The notes under the pieces are model-generated. The model saw nothing but the letters and a program-made list of their open reading frames with translations, did no database searches and was not told the DNA's origin. 64,000 nt of DNA from Inia geoffrensis (Eukaryota > Chordata > Mammalia > Artiodactyla > Iniidae). The first letter of the stretch is position 1. The number at the start of each line of letters is the position of its first letter. Both the position numbers and the translations under genes were made by a program. The DNA is taken from assembly GCA_036417435.1 (NCBI GenBank), contig CM070918.1:29767523-29831522 (forward strand), in the 5' to 3' direction. Shown piece after piece: positions 1 to 11,060 of this stretch.

Positions 1-87
1 CTACCCTCTTGGCGGTGGCCAGGGAGGGGCTGCGGGCCTCCTTCCTCTTGGGCAGACCAGGGACAACATCTTGGCCTGAACATTTTC

Positions 88-200
88 TTTTTTTTTTTTG
101 GCTCACGCCACATGTGGGACCTTAGTTCCCTGACCAGGGAATAAACCCGTGCCCCCTGCAGTGGAAACATGGCGTCTTGACCACTGGACCGCTGAGCACT
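88..200 (-). mobile_element. CHR-1 type SINE, partial
   Basis: A T-run followed by the reverse complement of the short cetartiodactyl tRNA-derived SINE: the GGAACTAAG and CAGTGGTC blocks are recognisable in reverse. The 5' head is incomplete and no clear target-site duplication was found. Confidence 0.75.
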
Positions 201-877
201 CTTAATAAAACAAGTACAGTAGCTCTTGTGGAATTTCTGGTAGAGTAGAGCAGACTCGTCAGAGAGGCATCAGGCACACCCAGCCCCAGCTCCTTCCAGC
301 TCACGGCCCCTGCATCTGTAATAATGGTAGCACCCCGTCAACTGCTGCATCTGTAATAACAGTAGCACCCCACCGACTGCACACGCAGTCGATGGCACCC
401 ACTTAACTTTCACAGCTCTGAGACGTTGGGCCCCACTGCCTCCATTTTACAGATGGGGAAGTAAAGGCCAGGAGTCACACAATCACCTGTCAGAAGAGAC
501 CTGAGCTTACACTGCCCCCATGTGGATGCCCAGTTCTCCTCTGGCCTCGACCACCAACAGTCCCTCCCTGGGTGTTATTCCAGACTCTGGTTCCACGAGA
601 GGACCTTGACCCTTTGGATCTCATCTCCCTTTCCACACGCCTTCCCACCACAGTGTGCTGGGCAGAACCTGTGCCAATCACTCATCTCCCCCACACACAC
701 ATCTGTGGAGAAACGCCCCGCAGTCCAGCCGCAAACGCGGCTTCACAATCCACCTAGAATTCCACCACTTATCCCAACTCTGTCCCCTGGCTCAGCTGCC
801 ATCCCCTCTCACCTGGGTTACGGCCACGGCCTCCCAAGTGTCTCCCAGTTCCTGCCCTTGACCTGTACTGCCTAGAA
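201..877. other. Unique or very old sequence, one MIR-like core
   Basis: No gene seen. Around 410-480 a reversed MIR core is visible (CCATTTTACAGATGGGGAAG followed by a gap and GTCACACAATCACC). Short open frames at 522-875 have no splice or codon support. Confidence 0.5.
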
Positions 878-1187
878 CAGTGCTGTCCAATAGAAATAGA
901 ATATGAGCCATGTATGGAGTTTTACCTTTTCTCGTAGCCACACTTTAAAAACTAGAAAGAAATGGATTAAATTGTAATAATAGATATTTTAAACACATAT
1001 ATCCAACGTATTATCATTTCAATTTGTAATCAGTGTTTTAAAATAGTTAATGAGACAGTGTCTCTCTTTCATAGTAAGTCTTCACCGTCCGGTGTGTACG
1101 TACACATGCAGCGCATCTCGAATCAGACTGGCCACATTTTAAGCACTAGACCGCCACGTGGCCAGTGGCTTCACTGATGGACAGCAG
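878..1187. mobile_element. hAT-Charlie non-autonomous DNA transposon (MER5 group)
   Basis: The element starts with the terminal repeat CAGTGCTGTCCAATAGAA and ends with its degraded reverse counterpart GGACAGCAG. The interior has the AT-rich body and the GCCACATTT / GCCACGTGGC blocks typical of MER5-like elements. It codes for nothing and is a fossil. Confidence 0.75.
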
Positions 1188-1229
1188 CTCTATTCTCAAC
1201 ACAGCAGTCAGGGCAGTCCTTTAAAAAGT

Positions 1230-1668
1230 AGGCCAGTGCGCACCACTCCTTTGCAGGCAGGCCGAGGGCAGCACCCACGTCTCGGAGTCAATTCAAAGTC
1301 CTTGGAAGGGTGAGCAGGCCTTCGCAGCGCCCCTTGTTCCATGACCTCCCCCAGGGCCCTTGCACGTACTCTTTTTCTTCTAGTTGGAACACTTCCACCC
1401 AGACAGCTTCATGGCTTGCTCCCCGGCCTCCTTCAAATCTTTGCTCACCTGCCACGTTCTCAAGGAGGCCTGCCCCTACCCTCTGCTTCCTGTCTCATCT
1501 CCCACCCCAAATTAGTTTTTCTCCAAAGCACTTATTGCCTTCTAATATACTGCATGGTGTTCTTATTTATCATGCTCATTATCTCTGTCTCCCTTGTTAA
1601 AATGTCAGCCCGAGGAAGGAAGGACTTTTTGTCTGTTTTGCTCACAGCTCTATGTGCACAGAGTGTGG
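1230..1668 (+). mobile_element. LINE L2 3' fragment
   Basis: The order of conserved L2 blocks is recognisable: the CCAGGGCCCTTGCAC region, then a TTGGAACACTTC block, TTTGCTCACCTGCCACGTTC, and a TTTTTCTCC..AGCACTT block. It is strongly diverged. The open frames across it are chance frames of the repeat. Confidence 0.65.
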
Positions 1669-1669
1669 C

Positions 1670-1963
1670 AGACCAACTGGCAAGAATAAAGAAAGACCAC
1701 CCCTGCAGGACACAGGAATTGAACATTGTTTCTAAACACTGTCCTTCTGAAGAGCACAATTGCATTGTGTGCTATTTTTAGAATGTGTTAAAACCATTAG
1801 TTTGTTCAGTGCAAAACTTTTAAATACACCACAATTTAAAAAAGCCTACTTGGGCATTTCTCTACTTGTTTTCATCTATCAGGAGATTCAAAAACAACAG
1901 TGTCTGCATCTCTTGAGACTGGCGGAGGACCCAGGTGCAGAGTCTGAGCCTGAGCAGACTCCT
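1670..1963 (+). repeat. Local duplication, copy A
   Basis: From GACCAACTGGCAAGAATAAA to GAGCAGACTCC this block matches copy B (2793-3085) nearly base for base, offset 1122-1123 bp, with a single one-base length difference and a handful of substitutions. It contains the AGAGCACAATTGCATTGTG segment. Confidence 0.92.
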
Positions 1964-2005
1964 GGGTCCACAGACACTTGGTAGGTACTCACCTGATAGT
2001 GTTTG

Positions 2006-2032
2006 GTTGGATGGATGGATGGATGGATGGAT
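2006..2032. repeat. (GGAT)n microsatellite
   Basis: Six consecutive GGAT units, lying between the two copies of the local duplication. Confidence 0.9.
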
Positions 2033-2284
2033 ACAGATCCACTACATACCAGGCAGCTGGAGCAGGTGGAAAGCCGTTATTTGCAAAGCCCTGCAACCCG
2101 GGAGAACAGGTCAACCTCTTGCTTCCTCTTGCTGCAGCAGACCCTCCAGCTCGGCTGGGCACAGTGGCCACCTTTCCTGGAGGACCCCAGATGCAACAAG
2201 AGGGGCCACAGCGGTGGGTTGCTGCCTGGGCCACCCTCTGGAAGTTTATTTCCTCAGGCCATTTTCTCCTGGTCTGGAAGGTTT

Positions 2285-2400
2285 TAAAATAGCTCGTGAT
2301 TTAAAAACAGAAAATCTCCCAGTCTGCTCAATTAATGCTCACAGCTCATTGTTTGTAATTGCACATAAAATTTTATAACAGGAAATTACCAGAATCCTCT
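2285..2400. promoter_or_regulatory. Candidate conserved non-coding element
   Basis: AT-rich, non-repetitive stretch with homeodomain-like TAAT/ATTA cores (CAATTAATGC, GTAATTGCAC, GAAATTACC). This is inference from composition only; no alignment was possible. Confidence 0.25.
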
Positions 2401-2619
2401 TTGAAGACTTCCCCCAAGGAACGGACTTGGGAAGAAAAATCTCATTTTTGCTTTCAAGGGATGGGTCCTATTAGCAGAGCTCTGCAACCTTCCCAAGAGA
2501 TGAGCTTATGGGGACAGAGGGGTGATGTAGAAAGAACAGGAGCCTTGGCGTAGGATCCTGGCTCTGTGGATGAACCAGCAGCCCGCAGGGCTGAGCACTG
2601 CACACCGTCATCCTCAGCT

Positions 2620-2705
2620 CAGCCCTCTGGTGTACAAAAGAGGGTACCCATATTTTAGATCAGAAAACTGAGGCTCAGAGGGATTCTGACCTGGGCCTGC
2701 CACAG
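2620..2705 (-). mobile_element. MIR SINE fragment
   Basis: The reversed MIR core, with ATTTTAGATCAGAAAACTGAGGCTCAGAGG split over 2650-2682, is preceded by a weak match to the adjoining MIR tail. Confidence 0.6.
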
Positions 2706-2792
2706 GGAGGCCCTGCAGCCTTTGCCTCCCACCCACAACAACACAACTGCAGAGGAGCAAGTGTCTCCTAATGGGCCTGCATAGAGTCACAG

Positions 2793-3085
2793 AGACCAAC
2801 TGGCAGGAATAAAGAAAGACCACCCCTGCAGGACACAGGGATTAAACATTGTTTCTAAACACTGTCCTTCTGAAGAGCACAATTGCATTGTGTGCTATTT
2901 TTAGAATGTGTTAAAAGCATTAGTTTGTTCAGTGCAAAACTTTTAAATACGCCACAATTTAAAAAAGCCTACTTGGGCATTTCTCTACTGTTTTCATCTA
3001 TCTGGAGACTCAAAAACAACAGTGTCTGCATCTCTTGAGACTGGCGGAGGGCCGAGGTGCAGAGTCTGAGCCCGAGCAGACTCCT
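2793..3085 (+). repeat. Local duplication, copy B
   Basis: Second copy of the block at 1670-1963, same orientation. It differs by scattered substitutions and by one T in the CTACT(T)GTTTTC run. The sequence between the copies (about 0.83 kb) is unrelated to them. Confidence 0.92.
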
Positions 3086-3529
3086 TCCATAGACATGCGC
3101 TGTGGCCCAGGCCCCACTCTGAGTCTCAGTTTCCCCATCTCAGCTCTGACATGCTCAGATTCTCGCTGCTGCCATGAGGATGCTATGGGGGCGATGAAAG
3201 GGGACACCCCAGGCCTCACCTGGAGCCCACCCAGCCGATGATACCCCCTGCCCAGTGGCCTCTCCTCACAGGGTCTTACCAGTGCTGTCCCTGCACTGGT
3301 GGGCTTGCAAATCATTCTACATATGGATGCTTTGGGCCACCCTGTAACCAGCAGACATTTCTGCAGACTCAGAACAAGCAGCCAGGACTCACCCCCATCT
3401 GACATTTCAGCGGGCAGCTGTGCCAGCGCCCCCTCCCCTTCTGCCATGCCTCCCTCTCAGAGAACCTCCTTCCCAGCACCCTTCCTCTCAAAAGTCTCCT
3501 CTGGGTCAGTCACCTGGATATTTCACTTT
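3086..3529. other. Unique sequence, nothing recognised
   Basis: GC-moderate block without repeat landmarks. Open frames on both strands lack splice-site support. Confidence 0.4.
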
Positions 3530-4010
3530 TCACTCATTCTTTAAATAATTATTGAGCACCTACTAAGTGCAGACTATGAGGGTACAGCAGTGAACAGGTT
3601 AGGTCTCTTCCCTCATGGAACTTAACTGCTAGGGGTAATATACACAAAAGCAGAAAAGTAAACAAGCTGATTCTAGAGGGACATGAGTGCTATGAAAACA
3701 GGGTCACAAGTGATCAGGGAGGCTACTTGGAGGAGGTGACTAAGAGCTGGAGAATACGAAGGAAGGAGAACTATGAAGACCTGGGGCAGAAGCAGCAGAG
3801 CAAAGGCCCTGGGGCAGGGTCGCTGAGCTTCTGGGTGGCCTTACAGGGGTTTGTGCTTGTAGCTCCTGCTTTTGATGTGGTAGAGGGATAGAATGGAGTG
3901 TGACGTGGGAAGGGGAGAGGGTGCAGATCACGTGATGCCTTGTATGCAGCCGTTGTTTATCCAAGGTTTTAGGTTGTTTCACTACAAAACTCATCATCTG
4001 GGCAGACCAA
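3530..4010 (-). mobile_element. LINE L2 3' end, reversed
   Basis: It begins with the reversed L2 tail (TTATTGAGCACCTACTAAGTG, then GGTACAGCAGTGAACA and CTCATGGAACTTA) and continues through the GCAAAGGCCCTGGGGCAGG block into the CTTGTATGC block. Confidence 0.75.
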
Positions 4011-4029
4011 GGAAGGGGCAATCAGAGAG

Positions 4030-4200
4030 GGCCATAGGGCACTGGTGAACTTGGGTTTTGGAGCCAGCTAGACATGGGTTCAAATCCAGTCTCTCTCTAC
4101 CAACAAGCCAAGTGGCACAAGTTACCAAACTCTGTATGCCTCAGTTTGCTCATCTGTAAAATAGGAGCAGAGCCCACATCATAGGCTCTCACTGAAAGTA
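4030..4200 (+). mobile_element. MIR SINE
   Basis: It has the MIR body in forward order: TTTTGGAGCCAG, GGGTTCAAATCC, then CCTCAGTTTGCTCATCTGTA and AAAATAGGAGC. Confidence 0.85.
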
Positions 4201-5319
4201 TGCCTCACAGGGAGGGTTGAGTGGCTTCCAGAGACTGGCTTGGGCTGCTTGTACTCCTTCTCCAAGTCCCCCCAGCTCTGAGTCACTGCAGTTTCAGAGC
4301 AGAGAAGCAGAATGGTAAGACAAAGGAGTTGGGACTTTAAGACTGAGGCAGCAAGCTCATGGCCTTGCAGGTCTTTGCAGGGAGCTGAGTGATGACGCAG
4401 CCCGCTACACCCCTTCCCACCACTGCCCTCTTTACAAAGAGGTACTCCTACCACACACAAAAAAGCGTGCCCTTTCCCTCCTGAAATCTGCTCTCTGTCC
4501 CTCTAACTTTCTTATTTCATTAGTCACAAGAAGAGATATTTCACTTTCCCACTAACTCCATTCTAAGCAAAACGACAGTGCAAACCCAATTACACATGGC
4601 AACTAACAGTTGGCTTCCAGGCCAGAGAGGCAATAGGGAACAGTAGGGTCTGCAGCAAACTGGGTTATGCGCCTCTAGCTTGAAAGGCCAGCGGCTACTT
4701 CTCGATTCCAGCCAATCGATGCCAACAAAAGCGCAAGGTCGTGTAACAAGATGATCTGATCTTCCAATAGAAGATGTCCTGAATGCATGGGAAATCTCCC
4801 GATTTCTTAATGCTGGCAGCCAATTCAGACGTTTTACAGTTATTGCTCAGGCCAAAGAAAACACATTTGTAGGCAGGATTGGGCCAGCATGCCACCCTAA
4901 GCAAGTGGGGCAGACATACTGTTCCAGAGCACAGAAAGGTGAGTTCCCTGGGGCCTGCCGGGGAAGACTCAGGCTGGAAACCAAGGGTCAAGGCAGAGAA
5001 TATAGCTGGTGAGATGTGGTGCTGGGAGATGGGAACCAGCTGAGCAAAGGCCTGGTGGCCAGACCGTGTCTTTTGTGGCCAGGGCTAGCCAGCTGGCCAT
5101 CGGTGTGGCTGGGACAGTGACTGACAGCCCAGAACTGGCTCCAAAGATAGGCCCAGGAATCCAGAATGTACTCTGCCGAGCTTTTGCCTTCCCTGGGAGG
5201 GTTCCTAAATCTTTAGGTTTTAAGAGAAACAGCCTCACAGACTTCTGCTAAATCCTTAGCCATGCCCCTCCTTCCTCCACCAGAAATTCAGGCGCCCCCT
5301 CCCTCTGGTAATCTCCATA
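4201..5319. other. Unlabelled intergenic sequence
   Basis: No exon with matching splice sites and no young repeat was found. Paired open frames at 4695-5251 overlap on opposite strands and show no protein-like composition. Confidence 0.4.
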
Positions 5320-5525
5320 GCTCACTCATAAATTATGAGTGCCTTCATTTGCATGTCAGAAGCTTGGCCAGGAAATTAGATAAAATTGATCTGCCACAAT
5401 TTATTCTCTCTATTTTTCCAAGAAATGGCCTCCCTCCCATGTTTTATTCATGGGGACACCCAGCTCTCTCTTTTATCTCCAACCCTCAGTAACATTTTCA
5501 ATTTACTCGATTTATAGCTGCAAGA
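5320..5525. promoter_or_regulatory. Candidate conserved enhancer-like element
   Basis: Non-repetitive, AT-rich block with an octamer-like ATTTGCAT (5347-5354), several TAAT/ATTA homeodomain cores and an ATAAATTATGA palindrome-like motif. It stands out from its GC-richer flanks. Function is inferred from composition only. Confidence 0.3.
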
Positions 5526-5830
5526 TGCCCTTGGGCGGGGCAGGAGGGAGGCCACCCAGAATGCGCCACAGCACTCTGGGCGGCTCACACAGCGCCTGGG
5601 TCGTCACCGCCGGGCAGGCGCTCAAGCGAGACGGAAGGTGGTTCCATCAAGATCTCAGCCCATCCTTGGGCTCAGGAGAAAGGCTCCTGGGGGCAGCCTG
5701 CAGAGACGGCTCTGAGCACTAACGAGGGGCCTCTGCTCCGAGGTGAGCCGAGGGGGCTCAGGGCCCGGCTGAATGGGGAGGAGCTTCCAGCCGCTGCTCT
5801 TGCCTGCGAGAGGTAGGACCACCTTTGGCC
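5526..5830. other. GC- and CpG-enriched block
   Basis: It contains GGGCGGGGC, an Sp1-like box near 5534, and repeated CpGs in the run GTCGTCACCGCCGGGCAGGCG. It could be a small promoter or an eroded CpG island. A GAGAG/GTAGGA splice-donor-like site occurs near 5813, but no exon chain could be built. Confidence 0.3.
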
Positions 5831-6191
5831 TGGGGGGTGTGATGCAACAGGGCTTGGTGGGGACTGCGGCAAACAGGAGAGAGACAGCTGCTTCTCTAAC
5901 CAACTGCTGCCACAACGATCTGAAGCAGGTCTGGTGTTGCCAGAGCTTCAAAGGCTTCAAGAGACTCCAAAATTCCAAACCATATGTGGATTCTCCTAAG
6001 TTTCAACAATGGCATTTTTTTTTAATTTTTAAATACTCTGTTGCCAAAACAACTAATAACTATGAGAGCCATTTCAGCTGTGGTCCACCATCCACTCTAG
6101 ACTGTTGGCTCCTGAGGGGTAAGGACCACGTCTTATGTATCTCTTTATGGCACAACCCAGCCCTGTGCCTGGCATACTCTATCTGCCCCAT
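5831..6191. other. Unlabelled sequence
   Basis: No feature recognised. A 151-codon open frame runs across this block and into the adjoining L1 end, so it is not a gene. Confidence 0.35.
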
Positions 6192-6714
6192 ATACAATGG
6201 AATATTACTCAGCCATAAAAAGAAATGAAATTGAGTTATCTGTAGTGAGGTGGATGGACCTAAAGTCTGTCATACACAGTGAAGTAAGTCAGAAAGAGAA
6301 AGACAAATACTGTATGCTAACGCATATATATGGAATCTAAAAAAAAAATTAAAGGGTTCTGATGAACCTAGGGGCAGGACAGGAATAAAGACGCAGATGT
6401 AGAGAATGGACTTGAGGACACGGGGAGGGGGAAGGGTAAGCTGGGACGAAGTGAGAGAGTTGCACTGACATATATACACTACCAAATGTAAAACAGCTAG
6501 TGGGAAGCAGCCACATGGCACAGGGAGGTCAGCTCGGTGCTTTGTGACCACCAAGAGGGGTGGGATAGGGAGGGTGGGAGGGAGACTCAAGAGGGAGGGG
6601 ATATGGGGATATATGTATACGTACAGCTGATTCACTTTGTTATACAGCAGAAACTAACACAATATTGTAAAGCAATTATACTCCAATAAAGATGTTAAAA
6701 AGAAAAAAGAATAA
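6192..6714 (+). mobile_element. L1 3' end (cetartiodactyl type), 5'-truncated
   Basis: It starts inside the last part of the L1 3' region (ATACAATGGAATATTACTC) and runs through the G-rich 3' UTR segment to CAATAAAGATG and an A-rich tail. The same 3' UTR type recurs at 21,187-21,570. The minus-strand open frame at 6270-6635 is a chance frame in this repeat. Confidence 0.85.
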
Positions 6715-6774
6715 GTGTTGTCCTAAGATGTACATTGAACTCCTTGTGGCAGAAGCTGCCCTTTACTATCTCCA

Positions 6775-7255
6775 ACATCCACTCTTCCTTTCCTCTTTGA
6801 AGTTATCAAACCTTGATTTTTAGCTGATCATATTGTTCCCTGGCATAAAAGATGCAATTCTCAGCTTCCCTTGCAGCCAGGGACTATGTTCCAATGAGAA
6901 GTGAGTAACTGTTGAGTGGGACTTCTGGGAAGGAGGTTTAAAGGGAACTGACAAAGCTGAGAGCAGCCCTTTTTTGCTCTTCTGCATTTCTGCCTTCCTG
7001 TGATCCTGGTCATGATGGTTGGCGCTCTGGCAGCCATCTTGGGCCATGCGTTGTTCTTGAGGATAGAAGCCAATGCTGAGATTGGTGGGACACGAAAGAG
7101 AAGGAACTTGGATCAGTGATGGTGATAGAGCTGCTTACCACCCTGGGCTATCTACATCTGAACTTGTTTTATAAGACAGAAATAAGCTTTATCTTCCTTA
7201 AGCCACTATTATTTTGAGGTTTTCTATTATATACAGCTGAACCTAATCCTAGCTT
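6775..7255. mobile_element. Ancient interspersed repeat, class uncertain
   Basis: The end TTAAGCCACTATTATTTTGAG, then TTTTCTATTATATACAGC and AACCTAATCC, is typical of the 3' side of old mammalian LTR-type repeats. The 5' side is diverged. A library search would be needed to name it. Confidence 0.45.
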
Positions 7256-8149
7256 ATGTACCCTCTTCCAAGGCATGACTGTTCAGTACCCTGTTTACCA
7301 TTCCCCACCTGGAAAAAGAAGGGGAGATTCATTAGACTTACCCTTTTCAAGTAAATCCATCGAATAGGCTGAAGGGAAGGAGACTAAGGACTGTTTGTCC
7401 GGGAACCTTCTGGGTTCTTTGTTCACAGGAGGCCCAGGGAAGCCACTGTCTTTGGTGGGAATGCTAGGGTGACCTTGACTGACTATTGATCAGCCTGGTT
7501 TGATTTAGTTATGCACCTACATGGGGGAAGGGGGATGCACCAAATGGCTCTGGATGGTCCAGATTTGATACAAATGGAGGGACAGTTGTCGAAGGAGACT
7601 GTCTTCATATGTGGTATTCCCCCAAGGCCTAGGACAGAAGCCATTGCATGGATCCCTTGCCCCAACGGGATGATCAGTGTCCCCAGAGGAAACTGGGCCA
7701 GTTTTCCAGAGTCTGACCCTTCCCCCAGACACACCCATGGCTGTGGGCAGTGCTTGAGAAGAACTGCCCCAAGATGCAGCACAGAGCCTGTGTTTCTCTC
7801 TCCATTCCCCGCTGGGCTCTGTGCATGATAAAGCTCCCAGTGGCCTGGGACTGGAGAGCAGCAGGCTTCAATCACATGCTCTGAAATATAGCAAAGGCTC
7901 ACAAAGGAATTGCGAAGAGGCTCAGGCCCAGAGTCTGAGGGTCCTGCCAGGTCTCAGCTCCACCACTTTCTAGCTGAGTGATCTTGGGCTTGTTAGTGAT
8001 TTTGACTGCAAGTGACAGAAGACGCAATCCAAAATGGCTTACGTGATGGAGAACTTTTTTTTCCTTGAATAACCAAAAGGTAGGGCAGTTCCAGGCTTGG
8101 TTATTTCAGCCACTCAACCACATCATAAAGGAGATTTCTTTCATCTTTC
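7256..8149. other. Unlabelled sequence with weak MIR trace
   Basis: Around 7950-8000 a MIR-like CACTTTCTAGCTGAGTGATC stretch is seen. The overlapping open frames at 7483-7902 on both strands are unsupported. Confidence 0.4.
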
Positions 8150-8800
8150 TGCCCTGCTATCTGCAATAGATTGGAACAGTGGCCCCATTCTTTACCCCAT
8201 CATCTATTCCCTCTGCCCTGTGACTTTGCAGTGCCCACACCCCCAGAGGATTCACAGGCTCTGTCCCCTTTGACCCTGGGCTCAGCCATGTGTTTTTGTT
8301 TTTTAATTTATTTATTTACTTTGGGCTGCACTGGGTCTTCGTTGCAGTGCGTGGGCTTCTCATTCTGGTGGCTTCTCTTGTTGCGGAGCACAGGCTCTAG
8401 AGCACAGGCTCAGTAGTTGTGGCGCACGGGCTTAGTTGCTCCGCGGCATGTGGGATCTTCCCGGACCAGGGCCCGAACCCGTGTCCCCTGCATTGGCAGG
8501 CAGATTCTTAACCACTGCGCCACCAGGAAAGCCCCATGTGATTTGTTTTGATTTATGTGATGTTAACCCAAGGATGCAGGCAGAGGCTTATAATGGGCAC
8601 ACACCTGGGGCTTGTCCTTTGCACTTCTGCCATCTCCTGACAACCTGTCCGAGGACGATGGGGCAGATCTGAGCCAGACTAGATGAGCCGACTCCAGTCA
8701 AATGAGCAATAAATGCTTCTTGCTGAACGCCTTTAAGGTTTTGAGGGGGTTTTTTTGTTGTTGTTATGTAGCATTGTTGTGGCCAAAGATAACTGATACA
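8150..8800 (+). mobile_element. Ancient LTR-like repeat split by a SINE
   Basis: The left part is 8150-8296 (ends CCATGTG) and the right part 8535-8800 (starts CATGTGATTTG, ends GGCCAAAGATAACTGATAC). The two parts are collinear pieces of one old repeat whose 3' end (AATAAATGCTT, TTTTGAGG, TAACTGATACA) resembles old LTRs. Confidence 0.5.
8297..8534 (-). mobile_element. CHR-2 type SINE
   Basis: Reversed long-form CHR SINE: TTTATTTATTTACTTTGGGC tail, GCACAGGCTCTAGAG body and CCACTGCGCCACCAGG head. The flanking CATGTG on both sides is the likely target duplication. Confidence 0.9.
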
Positions 8801-9116
8801 CGTCTTCAGCACACTGACTCTTAGGCAGACTCTCTTCATGGCTCCAACAGCTACCAGTTCTAGAAATTACATGTAGCCAACAATGACCAGATGCAAAAAT
8901 GTAAAAGGGAGTATCCCTAACTTGGGTCCTTTTACCAAAGTAAGGACAACCTCCCCACCAGCCCCCAGCAGACTTCTCAGCCAGCAGTGCATTTCATGCC
9001 CACACGTCCCCAGCAAGTGGAGGAGATCAATATGGTTTGGTCAGTCAAAAATCACCCCCTGGGCTGTGGAATGGCCCACTTCTCCTGGAAGGAAAAGGAC
9101 AAGAAAAATGAGGGTG

Positions 9117-9239
9117 GGTAATTCCCTGGCGGTCCAGCGGTTAGGACTCTGCACTTCCACTGCAGGGGGCACAGGTTCCATCCCTGGTCGGGGAACTAAG
9201 ATCCTGCAAGACCCGCGTGACGTGGCCAAAAAAAAAAAA
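9117..9239 (+). mobile_element. CHR-1 type SINE with target duplication
   Basis: Short-form SINE (ATTCCCTGGCGGTCCAG head, GGGGAACTAAGATCC, A-tail). A 16-bp duplication AAGAAAAATGRGGGTG flanks it at 9101-9116 and 9240-9255, differing at one base. Confidence 0.95.
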
Positions 9240-9255
9240 AAGAAAAATGGGGGTG

Positions 9256-10950
9256 AAGAAGGGTATGGTGTGTGATGGGTGGACATGGCTGTGGGGTAGG
9301 CAACCAACCATCTCCCACACTCAGCTCCCCCATCTGTCAAGTGGAAATGATTCTATCCACTTCCCCCAGTGAAATGAGAAAGTACAAAAAAACAACATAG
9401 CAGATATTACGATTGTGTGACTGTAATACAAACAGCCTATATGTCTATCAAATATTAGTCATATCTCCTGAAAGTGGCCTCCACTGGATCCTAATGGGGA
9501 CTAGAAACCGTACTAGACTCTCTCCCCAGCTCTCCCCCATTCCCCAGTGGTGAGGGCTCTTGTCTGGTGACCATCTGGTTGAGCTGGGCTCTGTTGCAGT
9601 TTGTTCAGCAGGACCCATGGGGTAAGGCCACACCCCTGCTAGCCAGGCAGTCCTCCTTTGACCAGACCCACCTCTCTGTCAATCATCTGCAGAAGAGGCA
9701 GGGACCAGGGAGGCACCAGAACAGCCTGGCCTTGGCTGGTTGGGACAGTGCCACAGCTGGGGGAAGGGGGGTAGTGCCTGTTCCCGAAGAGGGGGCAGTG
9801 GTGGGGCAAGCCCCTGGGGGAGCCCTTATGAACCAAGCACTCTCCTCGGCTATCTATGCCATCAAGAGGTTCTGAAGGAGAGGGAATCTCAGGGCACAAC
9901 AGGCTCTTTAGGGTCTAGCAGCCCTGACCCACTCTCCCTCCAGTGTGGACTCTCGGGAATCTAGAAGTTTCTTCACTCAGGGTTCTGGTAGAAAGTCCTC
10001 AAAGATGTTCCTCCAGGCTAAAGGCTGGATGTCTGTAAAACTCATTTTTGTATGTGGTTCAGCTCACACCACAGACTGGTGCAAAATAAAATTTGGGCTG
10101 TGGAAGAAGGTTCGTGAATAAAGTCAGCAAAGCCAAATCCTGAAACCATTGTTACAGGTCCCGGTCTCCCCCATCCCTGGCCCCAACCTCCCCTTCACTG
10201 TGGTTTAAGTCAGGGACAAAAGCATAGACTTTTCAGGCTAAGAGGGCTGTTTTGCAGGTCCCTGACCCAACACCTGAGTTTACCTGGTGCCTCCCACTCT
10301 CCAAGCACTTGCACACACGGACCGACACTGTTTGCCACTCTCAGATATCCGCGGGTGGGGACGGCCTCACAGAGCTTGGAGCATCCACACAATGGATTTT
10401 TTTTTTTTCAGTAAGTAATAGCTGCTGTTATTATTATTATTCACAGTGTAGTGTAAAGTTCCCCTTCCTCTCCTCCTAACTCTCAAGGATTTGTCTCTGT
10501 TTCTTCATCCTCTCCGATCCACCTTGCCCCTTCCTTTCACCCCCCAGATCACACCTTTTCCGTGCCTCCTGCTAGCCCCGCCTCGGCACCTTCGAAGGGC
10601 AGGAAGCTCACGGTGTAGTTTGTGGGGTGGTGGCGAAGCGTGTTTGGGGGCACGCACCAGAAAGGAGGAAACCACTCTCTAGGAACGGACATTGAAAAGC
10701 TCCGAGATGTAGAGCTAACAGGGAAAAAAAGCCAAGCTCAGAACAGCGTGTACGCGCATGCGTGTGCATGCAAGGACCGCCTCTGGAAGGACACGCTCAA
10801 GCAGCTGCGTGGCTGCCTCTGGGGAGAGGAAAGGAAGAGCAGGGGTCCCAGGGCAGGAAGGAAACTTACACTGTATCTTAGAGCTTTTTGTATTGTTTGA
10901 AAGTTTTCGTCACGTGAAGTTTTTCCCTGTTTAAAAGTGTTTTAACTACC
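9256..10950. other. Intergenic sequence without recognised features
   Basis: No repeat of recent age and no exon chain was found. Open frames at 9448-9964 overlap on opposite strands. A short run of CpGs lies near 10,570-10,640. Confidence 0.4.
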
Positions 10951-10954
10951 CCTC

Positions 10955-11060
10955 CTCCGATCTCATTTAACCCTCCCTGTGGGTAGGTGTAGTTACCCCC
11001 ACTTCAAAGAAGGCTGAGTCCCAGAGAGGCAGAGGGACTGGACCATGGTCCCTGGAAGAT
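10955..11060 (-). mobile_element. MIR SINE fragment
   Basis: Reversed MIR tail: TCTCATTTAACCCTCCC, then TAGTTACCCCCACTTC and CCCAGAGAGGCAGAGG. Confidence 0.6.

Noticed and set aside
1341..1781. 146-codon plus-strand open frame
   Set aside because: It runs through an L2 fragment and into the duplicated block; chance frame.
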